NCBI GenBank assembly: GCA_964362645.1
Contig: CAYIFC010000024.1
Location: 1 to 8,623, forward strand
DNA from: CAYIFC01 sp964362645
Lineage (GTDB): Bacteria > Patescibacteriota > Minisyncoccia > Phycocordibacterales > JACOZG01
DNA: 8,623 nucleotides
Direction: 5' to 3'
Below, piece by piece: positions 1 through 5,315 of this stretch. Made by a program: the position numbers and the translations under genes. The notes under the pieces are model-generated. The model saw nothing but the letters and a program-made list of their open reading frames with translations, did no database searches and was not told the DNA's origin. How positions within the stretch are numbered: position 1 is the first letter of the stretch; each line of letters begins with the position of its first letter.

Positions 1-728
1 TGGATAGCTTTCTATCGGTGTTTGTCCAAGAAAAATTAGGTAAGCCATATCGTTGGTCGCCCCAACAAATCAGTGGTTACCTAGAGCGAGAGTTAGGAAT
101 CATTTGTTCCGCCAAAGCGATCTACAAGTTCACCGAATCACGAGGCTTAGGTCATCTCCTCTTCTGGGGCTGGAACAAACATAAAGGTGGGAGGAAACGA
201 GGTCACTGGAAAACGGCTAAGGATGGGCGTAAATACATTGATCAGAGACCAGAGTTCCGGAGTGAGTTAGGACACCTAGAACTCGATTTCATTGTGTCTA
301 AAGAGAGTAGTTGGGTCTTGCTAGTAATCGTCGATGCCCTCGCTAAGAGAACTTGGGTCCTAAAACTACCCAACCGAAAGCGCGCCACTATTCGTGGCGC
401 GCTTAAGAGGTTGTTCCGTGGTGTCACCGTGAGAAGTATCACCACCGACAACGATATTGCTTTCACATGTTGGAAGGAGTTAGAAATCCTCCTCAACACG
501 CAGATCTATTTTACTTATCCTTACCACTCTTGGGAAAAGGGTCTGGTCGAGAATACCAATCGTTGGATTAGATGCTTTGTCCCTAAACGGAGAGATATTG
601 GTACAGTAACTCAAGAAGATTTAGCTGAAATCCACGCCTTCTTGAATGACCGGCCACGAGAAGTAATTGGTTTTAGACTACCATCAGAGTATTATTTAGA
701 AATCGAATCTGTCCTACTTGAGGGGTAG
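1..728 (+). CDS. IS30-family transposase, 5' end cut by window edge
   Basis: This is a DDE (RNase H-fold) transposase that would cut and rejoin the ends of its own insertion sequence. The frame is open from base 3, so the gene starts outside the window; a GTG at 18 is only an internal codon. Numbering from that GTG, the triad is D90 (in LELDF), D144 (in ITTDND) and E178 (in KGLVENTNRWIR), giving the D-D-33-E spacing typical of IS30. The stretch YPYHSWEKGLVENTN and the following FVPKRRD match the family's PYxSWERGxxENxNGLIRxyFPK block. WSPQQISGYLERE near residues 13-25 matches the WSPEQIAGRL segment before the DDE domain. No frameshift is seen, so the visible part looks intact. The family call is secure; the exact IS name cannot be given. 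Confidence 0.93.
   Translation, partial: DSFLSVFVQEKLGKPYRWSPQQISGYLERELGIICSAKAIYKFTESRGLGHLLFWGWNKHKGGRKRGHWKTAKDGRKYIDQRPEFRSELGHLELDFIVSKESSWVLLVIVDALAKRTWVLKLPNRKRATIRGALKRLFRGVTVRSITTDNDIAFTCWKELEILLNTQIYFTYPYHSWEKGLVENTNRWIRCFVPKRRDIGTVTQEDLAEIHAFLNDRPREVIGFRLPSEYYLEIESVLLEG
1..728 (+). mobile_element. IS30-type insertion sequence, right part only
   Basis: The transposase gene implies an insertion sequence whose left end lies outside the window. The right terminal inverted repeat should lie between 729 and about 900, but it cannot be placed without the left end to pair with. That stretch contains no convincing gene. Confidence 0.7.
378..404. repeat. Perfect 11-bp inverted repeat inside the transposase gene
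   Basis: Arms at 378-388 and 394-404 are exact reverse complements (core GCGCGCCAC / GTGGCGCGC) around a 5-base loop. It lies fully inside the transposase reading frame, between the first and second catalytic aspartates, and would form a very stable GC-rich mRNA hairpin. Confidence 0.8.
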
Positions 729-900
729 CGGGAGGAGAAATACTCCCTTGCTTCTGTATCATTCTTCGCCTGAAAAGTACAGAGTTCCGGAGGCACGTCA
801 TCTCTTGAATATTCAACTTCATACCTGGGCATTTTTTGCTCCTATTTAAAAGGCCTATGTTTTGTCCATCGTCTGACTTAATAACTATCACTTTTTTAGG

Positions 901-930
901 AAAAAGAAAAGGGCGGCCAGTGTGGTCGCC
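901..930 (-). terminator. Intrinsic terminator of the S51 peptidase-like gene
   Basis: Read leftward, the stem GGCGACCA / TGGCCGCC (923-930 with 912-919, one G-T wobble) has a 3-base loop and is followed by the run CTTTTCTTTTT at 911-901. A second small hairpin (7-bp perfect stem, 938-944 with 948-954) lies between the stop codon and this terminator. Confidence 0.8.
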
Positions 931-965
931 TTATGTGTCAACACCGAGTGTTGATGAAGTACTTT

Positions 966-1580
966 TTATTCGATGACAGCTTTTTCTCCGTTTTCGATAA
1001 GCACAGCCTGAGAGTTGTTTAAGCGTTCTACAATAACTCCATATTTATTCTCAAAGGTTTTTGTTTCTTCTTCAATTTCCAGAGAATAATGCGGAAGAAT
1101 TATTAGATTGGTTATATTAAAACCACTAAGGTCTTTTAAGCCTATATCATTGGGATCAGGCTCAACTTCATTAGCAATATTAGTAGACGGACCAACAATA
1201 ATACTCCCGGCACTTACACCGACGTATACACCATTGCGCTTTAGGAGGTTATCAATCGAAGATTGGAAGTTTGCCTCGCGTGCAAATTTAAGGAGTTTAA
1301 AGGTGTTTCCACCACACACATAAATAACTCCGTATGAGGAAAAATCGGTAGTAGGATCTGTCTCAAGATCAACAAAATCAATCTTGGTAAACCCCATTTC
1401 CTTGAGTTGCTTTTTGGCTAACTGAGAATATGCGTTTTGCTCCTTGCCTTCAGCGGCAGTTGTTACTATCGCAATTGCCTCGCTTCCAGGATCAGGGAAA
1501 AAACTTTGAAATCTTTTTGCAATATTTTCAGAGGTGAGACCTGTGGATGTTAAAAGTAATTTGCCTGTATTCATAATCAT
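966..1580 (-). CDS. Peptidase S51 / dipeptidase E-like protein
   Basis: This is a class I glutamine-amidotransferase-fold serine hydrolase of the S51 family. Known S51 members include dipeptidase E, which cleaves Asp-X dipeptides in the cytoplasm, and cyanophycinase. Numbering from an upstream TTG at 1583, the nucleophile is S124 in GVSAGSI (the family's GxSAG elbow), preceded by CGGNTF at 90-95, which matches the family's GGN motif. H165 in ILPHY is the likely catalytic histidine. The third catalytic residue cannot be assigned by eye. At about 204 residues it is slightly shorter than enteric PepE. There is no signal peptide. ATG codons at 1580 and 1574 are both possible starts; the -10 box ends at 1585, so the mRNA is leaderless or nearly so and has no Shine-Dalgarno. 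The true substrate is unknown. Confidence 0.85.
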   Translation of the reverse strand: MIMNTGKLLLTSTGLTSENIAKRFQSFFPDPGSEAIAIVTTAAEGKEQNAYSQLAKKQLKEMGFTKIDFVDLETDPTTDFSSYGVIYVCGGNTFKLLKFAREANFQSSIDNLLKRNGVYVGVSAGSIIVGPSTNIANEVEPDPNDIGLKDLSGFNITNLIILPHYSLEIEEETKTFENKYGVIVERLNNSQAVLIENGEKAVIE

Positions 1581-1584
1581 CAAG

Positions 1585-1613
1585 ATACTAGTCTAAATTT
1601 TTTGTTTTATCAA
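1585..1613 (-). promoter_or_regulatory. Promoter of the S51 peptidase-like gene
   Basis: Read leftward: TTGATA (1613-1608), 17-base spacer, TAGTAT (1590-1585). Transcription would start near 1578, at or within the first codons, which implies leaderless translation from ATG 1580 or 1574. Confidence 0.55.
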
Positions 1614-1616
1614 ATA

Positions 1617-1636
1617 TTGCTCCGCGGGTGGGATTC
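1617..1636 (-). pseudogene. Copy of a tRNA 3' end (acceptor and half T-arm)
   Basis: These 20 bases match the 3' end of the intact tRNA-Asn at 1781-1800 in 18 of 20 positions, running from the T-loop through the acceptor strand and discriminator G. The 5' half of the T-arm and the rest of a cloverleaf are missing, so this is not a functional tRNA. It may be a leftover of a second tRNA-Asn, a partial duplication, or an attachment-site-like repeat left by an integrated element 164 bases long. Confidence 0.5.
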
Positions 1637-1746
1637 TTTCCTTACAGGAACGGTACACCTTTCGCATCGTACTCGTAGGCACTCCGTGCGATAGGCTCAA
1701 GGTCTTCGAATCCTAACGCGAGTGAACTACTTCACTCGCTCCCGCG
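1617..1746. other. Compact multi-helix element, possible structured RNA
   Basis: Several perfect complementary segments nest within 130 bases. CGCGGG 1623-1628 pairs with CCCGCG 1741-1746, GGATTC 1631-1636 with GAATCC 1708-1713, and ACCTT 1657-1661 with AAGGT 1699-1703. Local hairpins are TTCCT/AGGAA (1638-1642 with 1646-1650) and a 9-bp GCGAGTGAA/TTCACTCGC stem (1718-1726 with 1731-1739). The nesting gives a closed multibranched fold with no crossing pairs. No reading frame explains it. Strand is undetermined; no clear dedicated promoter is visible. I do not recognise it as a known RNA family. Confidence 0.5.
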
Positions 1747-1751
1747 TTCGC

Positions 1752-1781
1752 AAAATTAAAACGCCTTTCGGCGTTAATTTT
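1752..1781. terminator. Terminator hairpin after tRNA-Asn, probably bidirectional
   Basis: AACGCC (1760-1765) pairs with GGCGTT (1770-1775) and, across a 2-base bulge, AAAATT with AATTTT. Read leftward the loop is a GAAA tetraloop and the stem is followed by TTAATTTT, so it fits as the tRNA-Asn terminator. Read rightward it is followed by TTAATTTTT and could end a transcript of the 1617-1746 element. Confidence 0.7.
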
Positions 1782-1783
1782 TG

Positions 1784-2118
1784 CTCCCCGGGTAGGATTC
1801 GAACCTACGACCAATCGCTTACACTTATCCTCTAATTGCTTAAAGGGGTGGACTATATCATATCCCAATCTTTTACTTTGGGACCGAGGGGCTTCCGCTC
1901 CGACACATATCGGAGAGTACTCCTAAAAAGGATAGTCTCTACACCTGCCTTCGCTAAAGCTTCGGCAAGGCAAGCCTGCTTAGACCTAGCGAAGGATTGG
2001 CTCGGTATTACCCCAAAGGGGCTCCACCGAATTCACCTCGTTATTCGACCTGCCTTACGGCAGGAAGCTGCGTTTATATTGAACACAGGCGACTGCGCTA
2101 CCACTGCGCCACCGGGGA
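1784..2118 (-). tRNA. tRNA-Asn(GUU) split by a group I intron
   Basis: Two exons, 2118-2085 (34 nt) and 1821-1784 (38 nt), join to a complete 72-nt cloverleaf. Parts are: acceptor TCCCCGG (2118-2112) with CCGGGGA (1791-1785); D-stem GCGC/GCGC with a 7-base loop AGTGGTA; anticodon stem GTCGC (2093-2089) with GCGAT (1818-1814, one G-U pair); variable loop TGGTC; T-arm GTAGG-TTCGAAT-CCTAC. The spliced anticodon loop is CTGT + TAA = CTGTTAA, so the anticodon is GUU (Asn). Discriminator G73 agrees with asparagine tRNAs, as does the TCC...GGAG end pattern. CCA is not encoded in full. A weak -10-like TAGATA lies at 2128-2123. Reading the loop as CT + TGTAA (Thr) fits the intron geometry less well, because P1 puts the splice after U35. 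Confidence 0.88.
1822..2084 (-). ncRNA. Group I intron inside tRNA-Asn
   Basis: This is a 263-nt self-splicing-type intron without an open reading frame. P1 pairs the exon end with an internal guide: CTGT|GTT (2088-2082) with AACGCAG, placing a U-G wobble exactly at the 5' splice site after U35. P2 is a CCTGCC/GGCAGG hairpin with a GTAA tetraloop (2064-2049). P element TTCGGT (in 2037-2022) pairs with Q element ACCGAG (in 2009-1997) to form P4, with P5 CCCC-TTT-GGGG between. P6 is a 9-bp CCTTCGCTA/TAGCGAAGG stem. R (around 1944-1931, AGAGACTA) and S (1859-1850, GATATAGTCC) pair as GACTA/TAGTC to give P7, the guanosine site. The intron ends in the conserved terminal G at 1822. The elements resemble those of tRNA-borne IC3 introns. 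Confidence 0.9.
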
Positions 2119-2226
2119 ATGTTATCTACAAAGATCTATTTTCTCCAAAATTATGTTAGCAGAAAGGCGAAAAGAGTGCTATCATTTTTTTGCAGTTTCA
2201 ATTATAAAAAATAATCTGATAAAAAC

Positions 2227-2571
2227 ATGTCTCAAGAAAATACGACCCCCAACACCCCGACGACGCCAACCCAAAACAACAATACTTTAATGGGTGTGTT
2301 GGCTTACATTGGTCCCTTAGTGATTGTCTCTTACCTTACCGCCAAAAATGAACCGTTTGTAAAGTTCCACATCAAGCAAGGTTTGGTATTGCTTGCGATA
2401 GAGGTAGTGATTTGGATCTTAAGCATGGTCGCCATAATGCTTTGGCCGATACTGTCGCTCATTAATCTGGGTGCGTTAATCCTCTCGATTGTCGGTATCG
2501 TGAATGTCGTTCAAAACAAAGAGAAACTTCTCCCGCTCGTGGGCCAATTTGCCAAACATTTTAAATTTTAA
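2227..2571 (+). CDS. DUF4870-type small membrane protein
   Basis: This 114-residue protein has an Asn/Thr/Pro-rich cytoplasmic-type N-terminus (1-20) and then three hydrophobic segments at about 21-41, 52-73 and 74-95. The blocks VLAYIGPLVIVSYLTAKNE, FHIKQGLVLL and IVGIVNVVQNKEKLLPLVGQF match the DUF4870 pattern, a Tic20-like small membrane family with no established function. Length fits the family. There is no Shine-Dalgarno. A TATAAA at 2203-2208, or a TAATCT at 2212-2217 with TTGCAG 16 bases upstream, could be the -10, so the leader would be about 3 to 12 bases. It points away from the tRNA and converges with the nitronate monooxygenase-like gene. Role unknown. Confidence 0.82.
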   Translation: MSQENTTPNTPTTPTQNNNTLMGVLAYIGPLVIVSYLTAKNEPFVKFHIKQGLVLLAIEVVIWILSMVAIMLWPILSLINLGALILSIVGIVNVVQNKEKLLPLVGQFAKHFKF

Positions 2572-2575
2572 AATA

Positions 2576-2609
2576 TAACCCTTTGAGCGAATATTCGCTC
2601 AAAGGGTTA
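2576..2609. terminator. Perfect 34-base palindrome between convergent genes
   Basis: Seventeen bases on each side of the 2592/2593 centre are exact reverse complements (core CCCTTTGAGCGAAT and its mirror). It sits 5 bases after the DUF4870 stop and 14 bases before the stop of the opposing gene, so a shared terminator is the simplest reading. The leftward flank TATATTTT is more T-rich than the rightward one. A dimeric protein site is an alternative. Confidence 0.7.
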
Positions 2610-2623
2610 ATTAGACTTCAGGT

Positions 2624-4018
2624 TTACGAACTCAAAAGGAAGGTTATAGCGTCAGCTGCAGTGTAGGAACTATCAGCGTTAGCCATTAAACTCAATAGGA
2701 AATCAACATCATTGCCAAGCGTAACGATTGGTGGCTCATGGGCACTATTTAAACCAACAGCGGAAAGCAGACCGTTACAAATACACCCCCTATTTACTGT
2801 GTCCTCAATTTTTCCACCCTTGGCGAGGTAACTTTCGACTGGCTCGCTCGGGCAGCGATACCCAATCGTACCGTCTTGCCGCTCATAAAGAGTTACCAAT
2901 CCATGCTTATCGCAAACGCGAACACGAGCAGTGTAAACATTGGGATCCGAAATTGTTCCTTCAAGACTAACGACCTTAAACGGAAATCCGGTCGGTGAAG
3001 TCTCATTATTGGTTTTGATCTCCAGCGTTCCCTCGAAACCTTGTTTGCGAATCATTCGTTTAATTTCTGAGTCTAATTCTGATTCCTCACAGAGGGCGAA
3101 GATCGAACCAGCCTGAATGCCCTGCGCGCCTAAAGAAAGAGCAAGAGCCAACTTGGCTGGGGAAGCATAGGAACCACCAATCCAAAATGGCACACCAAGT
3201 GCAGCGATTTTGCTGTAATCCACTGCGTCTTTGGGACCATAGTCTGGCGGACGACGTGGCGGAGCATTATGACCGCCAGCGGTTGACTCTTCAATCACAA
3301 ACCCCGAAACCTGCTGATTGGCCGGCAACTTGTCCATAAAAAGACGGGCCAGAAGATTGGAGGAAATAATCGGGATAAAACCTGGCTTCGTTATGGGAGG
3401 CAGTTTACCAGCGAAAAATTGTTCCGGATTAAAGCTCAACGTGTGACTAGTTTGGTTTACTCCTTCAACAGGCAGACGATAACTGGCCGTTCTGCCTTCG
3501 ACGAGAGCATCAAGGACTGCTGGAATCTGGAGTGGAATGCCAGCGCCCATAGTAACGAAATCGACGCCCGCCAACAAAGCCCCAGTAATGCTGTAGAGAT
3601 GCGGCAGAGCGACTTTCTCGAGGTAATTAATGCTTACGCGTCCGGAGTGACCTTCTTTCGCCAGCCAAACAAAAGCAAAGTTGGCACACACCGCCAGAGC
3701 CATCAGGAGTGGCGAGGGATTGATGGTAAAAACCGGCGCATTTTTAATTGGTTTCCCTGCGGGGATCCCCCCTTCAACAAAAAACACTTTTATAATCTTT
3801 TCAGCAACTGCGGGGAAGGGGAAGGCTGAAAGGGCCCGTCTTAAATGACCACCCCCGTCGCCTGATTGTAAGATACGCACTAACGCTTTTTCTAAACAAA
3901 CTCCTGAAACTGTCCCTTGTTGACCACAAATTGCGACAGCACGCGCTAAGCGCGGACCAGACACAAACATGCCCATTCCACCCTGAATGATCCTCGGTAA
4001 TTTCTGTGTAGTTTCCAT
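2624..4018 (-). CDS. Nitronate monooxygenase-like FMN enzyme with extra C-terminal domain
   Basis: TIM-barrel FMN oxidoreductase of the nitronate monooxygenase (2-nitropropane dioxygenase) family, whose members oxidise nitronates or related carbon acids. Numbering from GTG 4021: PRIIQGGMG at 9-17 is the N-terminal FMN-contact loop; ESTAGGH at 245-251 is the AGGH motif, with H251 as the likely catalytic base; FWIGGS at 279-284 and GAQGIQAGSIF at 298-308 are the FMN phosphate-binding strands. Typical members have about 310-360 residues. This one has some 465, with roughly 130 after the barrel carrying C370, H373, C390, C413 and C415, which could bind a metal. Two starts are possible, GTG 4021 and ATG 4018, behind AAAGGA at 4033-4028; I list the ATG. 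Substrate is not predictable, and a PfaD-like or unrelated role remains possible. Confidence 0.85.
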   Translation of the reverse strand: METTQKLPRIIQGGMGMFVSGPRLARAVAICGQQGTVSGVCLEKALVRILQSGDGGGHLRRALSAFPFPAVAEKIIKVFFVEGGIPAGKPIKNAPVFTINPSPLLMALAVCANFAFVWLAKEGHSGRVSINYLEKVALPHLYSITGALLAGVDFVTMGAGIPLQIPAVLDALVEGRTASYRLPVEGVNQTSHTLSFNPEQFFAGKLPPITKPGFIPIISSNLLARLFMDKLPANQQVSGFVIEESTAGGHNAPPRRPPDYGPKDAVDYSKIAALGVPFWIGGSYASPAKLALALSLGAQGIQAGSIFALCEESELDSEIKRMIRKQGFEGTLEIKTNNETSPTGFPFKVVSLEGTISDPNVYTARVRVCDKHGLVTLYERQDGTIGYRCPSEPVESYLAKGGKIEDTVNRGCICNGLLSAVGLNSAHEPPIVTLGNDVDFLLSLMANADSSYTAADAITFLLSS

Positions 4019-4096
4019 CACCTATTTTCCTTTCGGTTAACGTTTAAAAATTTCAGTCAAAGATCAACACCTACAGTAGAATACCACAATATATAG

Positions 4097-4102
4097 TATA
4101 AT
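4097..4102 (+). promoter_or_regulatory. -10 box (TATAAT) six bases before ATG 4109
   Basis: A perfect TATAAT ends 6 bases before the start codon, so transcription would begin at or next to the A of ATG. No good -35 sequence is found at 16-18 bases upstream and there is no Shine-Dalgarno. Confidence 0.65.
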
Positions 4103-4108
4103 TATTTT

Positions 4109-4354
4109 ATGCTGATTATTACCTTAACCGCGCTGGGGTTGGCAACTCTTATATATTGGGTTTTTGCCTTTACGATCATCTACCACCTCGTTCGTTTTGG
4201 GATTGGTAAGACGCCTAAGAAACTAGCGAGTGTCTTTCTGGTTGGAACTGTGGCTCTCTTTAGTTTGAGCATTCTCCTCTTCTCGCTGGTCGACTTCCGA
4301 GCAATTGGCCATAATTTAAATTTATTTAATGAAGACTCTATTTTCAGTTTTTAA
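4109..4354 (+). CDS. Small two-helix membrane protein, unknown function
   Basis: I do not recognise this 81-residue protein. It has two hydrophobic helices at about 3-29 and 41-61, separated by a basic loop (RFGIGKTPKK) that would face the cytoplasm by the positive-inside rule, and a polar tail (VDFRAIGHNLNLFNEDS). The mRNA appears leaderless. Its last 26 bases overlap the start of the PH-domain gene in another frame, which points to translational coupling and a shared membrane function. No catalytic motif is visible. Confidence 0.7.
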   Translation: MLIITLTALGLATLIYWVFAFTIIYHLVRFGIGKTPKKLASVFLVGTVALFSLSILLFSLVDFRAIGHNLNLFNEDSIFSF

Positions 4355-4862
4355 AGAATCCCATAACTCTTTCGAAGGCCAAGAGAAGGACGAGGTGGTT
4401 CTACTTCTACTCCGAAGGCATCCGTTCTTTATTATTCTTCAATCCATTTTTTATATAATTATTCTTCTTGCACCGATAATTATTGGTCTGGTCTTAGCCT
4501 CCTTCCTTTTGTCGCGAGGCTTAATGGAACTCTATATTGTGCTGGCAAGTATTTGGGAGCTCATCATCTGGCAGTTATGGTTTTATGCGCTCACGATGTA
4601 TCTGCTTGATGTTTGGATTGTAACCAATCAGCGGATTATAGATTCTACCCAACGCGGTTTTTTTAATCGCTCAGTTTCGGAACTCCATAATTCTAGAATC
4701 CAAGATATTTCGGTAAAAGTGAGTGGCCTCTTCCAGTCACTTTTAAAATTTGGTGATCTAGAGGTCCAAACCGCCGGTACCGAAAACAAATTTAGATTCC
4801 TCCAGATCCCCAATCCGGTGGAGGTTAAGAACGTCATCATGGCGAATCTGCCACAACTATAG
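4329..4862 (+). CDS. Membrane protein with bacterial PH domain (bPH2/DUF304 type)
   Basis: This 177-residue protein starts with a short polar segment (1-28), then has two transmembrane stretches at about 33-62 and 66-93, then a cytoplasmic bacterial pleckstrin-homology domain from about 95 to the end. The diagnostic part is YLLDVWIVTNQRII, followed by GFFNRSVSELHNSRIQDIS, FGDLEVQTAG and FRFLQIPNPVEVKNVI. These match the strand-strand-arginine pattern VTnqRi...l..IqDv and the ...G.....f..i.np..v...i ending of YdbT/YdbS-like proteins. Such proteins are membrane-attached and their role is generally unknown. The start ATG 4329 lies inside the upstream gene (26-base overlap), with no separate promoter, so both genes form one unit. 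It has a single PH domain, shorter than the multi-domain family members. Confidence 0.85.
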   Translation: MKTLFSVFKESHNSFEGQEKDEVVLLLLRRHPFFIILQSIFYIIILLAPIIIGLVLASFLLSRGLMELYIVLASIWELIIWQLWFYALTMYLLDVWIVTNQRIIDSTQRGFFNRSVSELHNSRIQDISVKVSGLFQSLLKFGDLEVQTAGTENKFRFLQIPNPVEVKNVIMANLPQL

Positions 4863-4882
4863 ATACAACCACAAACATTCTT

Positions 4883-4915
4883 TCGCTAAGTCTCCGGGCC
4901 TAGCGAGTTTTACAT
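4883..4915 (+). terminator. Probable terminator of the PH-domain unit
   Basis: TCGCTA (4883-4888) pairs with TAGCGA (4901-4906), extended by one more pair across an A-C mismatch, and is followed by GTTTTACATTT. Stem is short, so this is a moderate call. Confidence 0.5.
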
Positions 4916-4990
4916 TTATTTACAAATATATCAACAAATGATAGTAATGGGATGGTTTTGATCTGTTAATTTTACTAGAAAGGGTAAGAC

Positions 4991-5245
4991 ATGAAGCAAG
5001 TCATAGAGGTAACCGGGCACGCGTGCGCTCTCACCGGCACGATCGGAAGAGAAATGATTGGTTTGGTCCTTGTCGGCGCCACTAAACCTCACCGGATGAA
5101 AATGGTTGATTGGTACAAACTCATCGACCACGGACAAATTTGTTTAGCCTGCACAAACGAGTTCGAAAAGTTGGCAATCGAAGCACGGAAAAAAGAAGAA
5201 CTCGATGGCCCTACCACACTCAAACGCAAACGAATTTGGGACTAG
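4991..5245 (+). CDS. Small Cys/His-containing protein, unknown function
   Basis: I do not recognise this 84-residue soluble protein. It has GHACALTGTIG at 9-19, a hydrophobic strand MIGLVLVGA at 22-30, an MKMVDWYKLIDHG segment, and a CLAC pair (C51, C54) followed by a charged helix (EFEKLAIEARKKEEL) and a basic tail (LKRKRIWD). C12 and H10 together with C51/C54 could make a small zinc site; the tail could bind nucleic acid. Both are guesses. The start is supported by AAAGGG at 4979-4984, 6 bases before ATG 4991, unlike the leaderless neighbours. A weak promoter may be TTTACA (4919-4924), 17 bases, TAGTAA (4942-4947). It is a single-gene unit ended by a strong terminator. Confidence 0.7.
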   Translation: MKQVIEVTGHACALTGTIGREMIGLVLVGATKPHRMKMVDWYKLIDHGQICLACTNEFEKLAIEARKKEELDGPTTLKRKRIWD

Positions 5246-5260
5246 TCTCAGTAATCCCCC

Positions 5261-5298
5261 ATTCCGTCCGACGCTATAGTGTGTTGGGCGGAATTTTT
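5261..5298 (+). terminator. Strong intrinsic terminator
   Basis: ATTCCGTCCGAC (5261-5272) pairs with GTTGGGCGGAAT (5283-5294), 12 pairs with two G-T wobbles, followed at once by TTTTT to 5298. The hairpin occupies the place where the -35 box of the next gene would be. Confidence 0.85.
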
Positions 5299-5302
5299 GT
5301 TG

Positions 5303-5308
5303 TATAAT
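5303..5308 (+). promoter_or_regulatory. -10 box (TATAAT) seven bases before ATG 5316
   Basis: A perfect TATAAT ends 7 bases before the start codon, implying a leaderless mRNA. The terminator hairpin ends only a few bases upstream, so no standard -35 is present. Confidence 0.65.
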
Positions 5309-5315
5309 TTAGACT

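Noticed and set aside
673..891. Leftward 72-residue frame after the transposase
   Set aside because: It overlaps the transposase 3' end, has no ribosome site or recognisable motif, and its composition is not protein-like.
1704..1714. TTCGAATCC-like T-loop on the plus strand suggesting a second tRNA
   Set aside because: The flanking bases do not form a T-stem and no acceptor or anticodon arm fits.
1784..1821. Reading the split tRNA as tRNA-Thr(UGU)
   Set aside because: It needs the splice right after U33, which breaks the P1 U-G pair placement; the Asn reading fits P1, the loop CTGTTAA and G73.
1836..2290. Rightward frames across the tRNA intron and into the DUF4870 gene (1836-2159 and 1997-2290)
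   Set aside because: They are antisense to the group I intron and tRNA exons or out of frame with the DUF4870 gene; their content is explained by RNA structure.
3419..3829. Rightward 136-residue frame, and a similar one at 2728-2970, antisense to the nitronate monooxygenase-like gene
   Set aside because: Both are shadows of the well-supported opposite-strand gene and have no motifs or start signals.
4931..5137. Leftward 68-residue frame overlapping the 4991 gene
   Set aside because: It has no ribosome site, and the rightward gene has a good Shine-Dalgarno and terminator.
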